DNA of 5,827 nt, taken from assembly GCA_016875255.1 (NCBI GenBank), contig VGRU01000223.1, positions 1-5,827 of the forward strand, in the 5' to 3' direction. The notes beneath the pieces were generated by a model, which had not been told where the DNA came from, did no database searches, and saw only the letters and a program-made list of their open reading frames with translations. The translations under genes were made by a program, and so were the position numbers. Source of the stretch: Deltaproteobacteria bacterium (GTDB lineage: Bacteria; Desulfobacterota; BSN033; UBA1163). Numbering within the stretch: position 1 is the stretch's first letter; the number at the start of each line of letters is the position of its first letter. This document shows positions 4,165 to 5,827 of this stretch, one piece after another.

Positions 4165-5343
4165 CTAAAGATCGAATTTGGGTAACTGCTGAAGGACATA
4201 TTTCCGTATGACCTGAGGAGTGGGCAAGTCCTGAACGACCCTTTTATTCTGAATCAGAGGGAGAAGAAGCTCCTGAAAACGCCCTCCGCATGAACATCGA
4301 TTTAACCCCTTGCCGGGGAATCTCCCTCTTGGCCGAAGAGGAACCACCCTGTCCTGAAGACATTTGGAGCATCGCAAAACGCTTTTCGAGCCGGACAGCT
4401 TTCCCCTCTTCGCTAATGGCTTTCCTTCGATTTCGACGATGTCCATCGCCAGGTCGACGGACCTCGCGTTGGTAATGGAAGTTCCCACTCCATAGGCATC
4501 CACCACAGGATTCAGGCTTAAGATACGTTTCTCGTCCAATCCCCCACTGACAAAGATCTTCACATGGCCAAACCCCCTGAGGTTGAGCTCCCAGCGGATC
4601 TCTTCAATAATCTTCCGGAAGTCTCCCCGCCTTGAACTGGGAGTATCGAGCCGGATGCCAAAAAGCCTCTTTCCCAGGGCTTCCGCCACACGGATGGCCT
4701 CTATCTTTTCATCATTGAAGGTATCGATCAGGGAAACCCTCTTGACCCTGGGATGGATCACTTCGTCAAAAGCTTTGGTCGCTTCCACCGTATCGCCGAT
4801 GAGAAGGACCAGGGCATGGGGCATGGTCCCGGAGGGCTCCTCATGGATCATCTCAGCATCCTTGACAACGGCAACACCGTCACATCCGCCGATAAAAGCA
4901 TTCCGTTCCACCATTGGCGCAATCGCCGGATGGATTCGTCTCGCCCCGAAGCTGATGACCCTCCGGTTTTCCGCCGCCTTTTTACAGCGGGCCGCCTTGG
5001 TGGCCACGCCGGAAGCCTGGCAGAGGAGACCCAGGATCGATGTCTCGAAGAGGCCGAATTCCGTATACATCCCTTCGATCTCCATCACCGGCTCATAGGC
5101 CCGAAAGATCGTCCCCTCCTTCATGGCCCTCACTTTAACGGGGAGGTCTTTGAGCAGATAGACCGCCTCTTCAATCCCGGCCAGCACGGCCCACTCGTAT
5201 TCCTCAGGAAACCGTTTGGCGATGAATTCAGCCTTGACCCGTTTGTCAATCTTCTTTGCCTTGAGGACCTCCATCGTCCTCGTAAAATAGACATCCGTGT
5301 ACTTGCCGGCCTTGATATCCTTTGGATCAGCGATATGAAACAT
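4165..5343 (-). CDS. pncB: Nicotinate phosphoribosyltransferase, archaeal/zinc-knuckle type
   Basis: A 392-residue NAPRTase, converting nicotinate plus PRPP (ATP-coupled) to nicotinate mononucleotide in the Preiss-Handler NAD salvage pathway, cytoplasmic. Visible landmarks are YTDVYF (15-20), FGARRIHP (132-139), SGTMPHAL (171-178), DTFND (207-211), RLDTPSSRRGD (231-241), SGGLDE (266-271) and the phosphate-loop-like GVGTSI (285-290). A C-terminal region with C325xxC328 and C350xC352 resembles the zinc-knuckle extension of the Thermoplasma-type (archaeal) NAPRTases. Length fits this shorter branch rather than the longer E. coli PncB type. The start ATG 5343 has only a weak SD-like AGAG about 9 nt upstream. 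A candidate promoter and a dyad lie just upstream (5361-5409). No other NAD-biosynthesis gene is nearby. Assignment to the family is strong; donor and acceptor specificity (nicotinate rather than nicotinamide) is inferred from family. Confidence 0.93.
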   Translation of the reverse strand: MFHIADPKDIKAGKYTDVYFTRTMEVLKAKKIDKRVKAEFIAKRFPEEYEWAVLAGIEEAVYLLKDLPVKVRAMKEGTIFRAYEPVMEIEGMYTEFGLFETSILGLLCQASGVATKAARCKKAAENRRVISFGARRIHPAIAPMVERNAFIGGCDGVAVVKDAEMIHEEPSGTMPHALVLLIGDTVEATKAFDEVIHPRVKRVSLIDTFNDEKIEAIRVAEALGKRLFGIRLDTPSSRRGDFRKIIEEIRWELNLRGFGHVKIFVSGGLDEKRILSLNPVVDAYGVGTSITNARSVDLAMDIVEIEGKPLAKRGKLSGSKSVLRCSKCLQDRVVPLRPRGRFPGKGLNRCSCGGRFQELLLPLIQNKRVVQDLPTPQVIRKYVLQQLPKFDL

Positions 5344-5360
5344 CGTTAATTCTCTATTAA

Positions 5361-5376
5361 TGGAATTAGAATTCCA
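5361..5376. promoter_or_regulatory. Perfect dyad near predicted pncB +1, candidate operator
   Basis: TGGAATT-AG-AATTCCA is a perfect 7-bp inverted repeat with a 2-bp centre. It lies immediately downstream of the candidate -10 box and would span the transcription start of pncB, an ideal position for repressor binding. It does not match a regulator site I can name with confidence. Chance occurrence in AT-rich DNA is possible. Confidence 0.4.
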
Positions 5377-5379
5377 ATC

Positions 5380-5409
5380 TATATAACAGAAATTTCTCGC
5401 CCCTGTCTA
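5380..5409 (-). promoter_or_regulatory. Candidate sigma70-type promoter of pncB
   Basis: On the minus strand TAGACA (5409-5404; 5/6 to TTGACA) and TATATA (5385-5380; 4/6 to TATAAT) are separated by 18 bp. This would place the start near 5373, giving an approximately 30-nt leader to ATG 5343. The match is moderate; a second weaker pair (TTGTAA plus a TATAGA-like box) lies further upstream. Confidence 0.35.
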
Positions 5410-5475
5410 TAAAAATATTCGGCTCCCCTTTTACAATCCCTCCGTCATAGGGATCATTTCATTAAGAGGTGAAGT

Positions 5476-5507
5476 CGATAGGCGGGACAGGAATGACCCG
5501 CCTATCG
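5476..5507. repeat. Strong GC-rich hairpin, CGATAGGCGGG stem
   Basis: CGATAGGCGGG (5476-5486) and CCCGCCTATCG (5497-5507) form a perfect 11-bp stem around ACAGGAATGA. Past one A-A mismatch, CA/TG can pair to leave a GGAA tetraloop. On the minus strand it lies 61 nt beyond the stop of the partial membrane protein gene, where it could act as an mRNA 3'-end structure. It has no U-tract on that strand. A T-rich stretch (TTTATTTT) starts about 8 nt past it on the plus strand, where no gene ends. It is more likely a dispersed palindrome or mRNA-stabilising hairpin than a classical terminator. Confidence 0.6.
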
Positions 5508-5568
5508 GGTGTAATTTATTTTATCAGGAATTTCGTAACCCCTGTAACCACGGACTTGCCATCGTTTC

Positions 5569-5827
5569 TTAAGATCTTTCCCCGTGCAAAATCTTTCTCT
5601 CCCCTTTTCGTATGGGGATCAGAACGGCCGCCGCACAAAGCCCAAGAACCATCGCAAACGAAACAACAATCCACGCCCATTGAAATGAGGTTAGGCTTTC
5701 CTTGCGGACACCTGACATAAAAAGGCTGTAGACAGGGCCTGCTTCGAGAACCACCACCGCCGCAATAAAGCTCATGCAGAGCGACATATAGATCAACCCC
5801 CCCAGGCTGGTTACCGATTGAGTCGGG
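5569..5827 (-). CDS. Membrane protein, C-terminal part only (5' end outside window)
   Basis: The reading frame is open from the window edge to TAA at 5569-5571, so only about the last 85 residues are visible. In-frame residues upstream of the first candidate start (PTQSVTSLGG) continue to the edge, so no start should be assigned here. Two hydrophobic segments are seen. The first is around LIYMSLCMSFIAAVVVLEAG, the second around WAWIVVSFAMVLGLCAAAVLIPI. A short loop (MSGVRKESLTSFQ) joins them and a basic, probably cytoplasmic tail (RKGERKILHGERS) follows. This looks like the end of a polytopic inner-membrane protein. The tail pattern (IPIRKGER) is reminiscent of ABC-2-type permeases, but the fragment is too short for a family assignment. 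The gap from its stop to pncB is 225 bp and contains a strong hairpin. Confidence 0.7.
   Translation of the reverse strand, partial: PTQSVTSLGGLIYMSLCMSFIAAVVVLEAGPVYSLFMSGVRKESLTSFQWAWIVVSFAMVLGLCAAAVLIPIRKGERKILHGERS

Noticed and set aside
4583..5349. Plus-strand frames of 171 and 198 codons opposite pncB
   Set aside because: They are shadows of the conserved NAPRTase reading frame with no recognisable domain.
5569..5796. Complete 75-residue small membrane protein starting at TTG 5796
   Set aside because: The frame stays open to the window edge upstream of this codon, so the visible part is better read as the C-terminus of a longer gene.

Overview
The window looks like a chromosomal piece of a Desulfobacterota-type (former Deltaproteobacteria) anaerobe, probably from a metagenome-assembled genome. 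This is inferred from three things: a MinD/ParA ATPase paired with a J-like plus RodZ-type HTH protein, an AmmeMemoRadiSam radical SAM enzyme beside an archaeal-type nicotinate phosphoribosyltransferase, and intergenic spaces packed with short palindromes and heptanucleotide repeats. No rRNA, tRNA, CRISPR array or intact transposase gene is visible.

Layout. Positions 1-139 hold a 27-bp-period direct repeat and a heptad tandem repeat upstream of a thioredoxin gene (140-472, +). A REP/BIME-like pair of inverted GC-rich units (479-594) separates it from a TlpA/ResA-type thioredoxin-fold protein with an N-terminal membrane signal (623-1150, +). A convergent junction (1151-1221) with a hairpin and a second heptad array follows. 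All remaining genes are on the minus strand. In transcription order they are the 3' end of a membrane protein (5827-5569, partial), nicotinate phosphoribosyltransferase (5343-4165), AmrS radical SAM enzyme (3991-2981), a MinD/ParA ATPase (2771-1827) and the J-like/HTH protein (1815-1222). Only the last two are tightly linked (11-bp gap) and clearly co-transcribed. The other minus-strand gaps are 173 to 225 bp and carry repeat-like structures.

Function. The two plus-strand genes suggest a thiol-redox pair, cytoplasmic thioredoxin plus an envelope-side thiol-disulfide protein. They share an identical 30-nt active-site segment. The minus-strand set combines NAD salvage, a radical SAM enzyme of unknown chemistry whose usual partners AmrA and AmrB are absent here, and a MinD-type switch coupled to a possible DNA-binding adaptor. 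The most notable points are the J-like/HTH-MinD pair with a degenerate HPD motif, a MITE-like element between pncB and amrS, a complex nested-inverted-repeat region upstream of the MinD gene, and a perfect dyad at the predicted start of pncB transcription.
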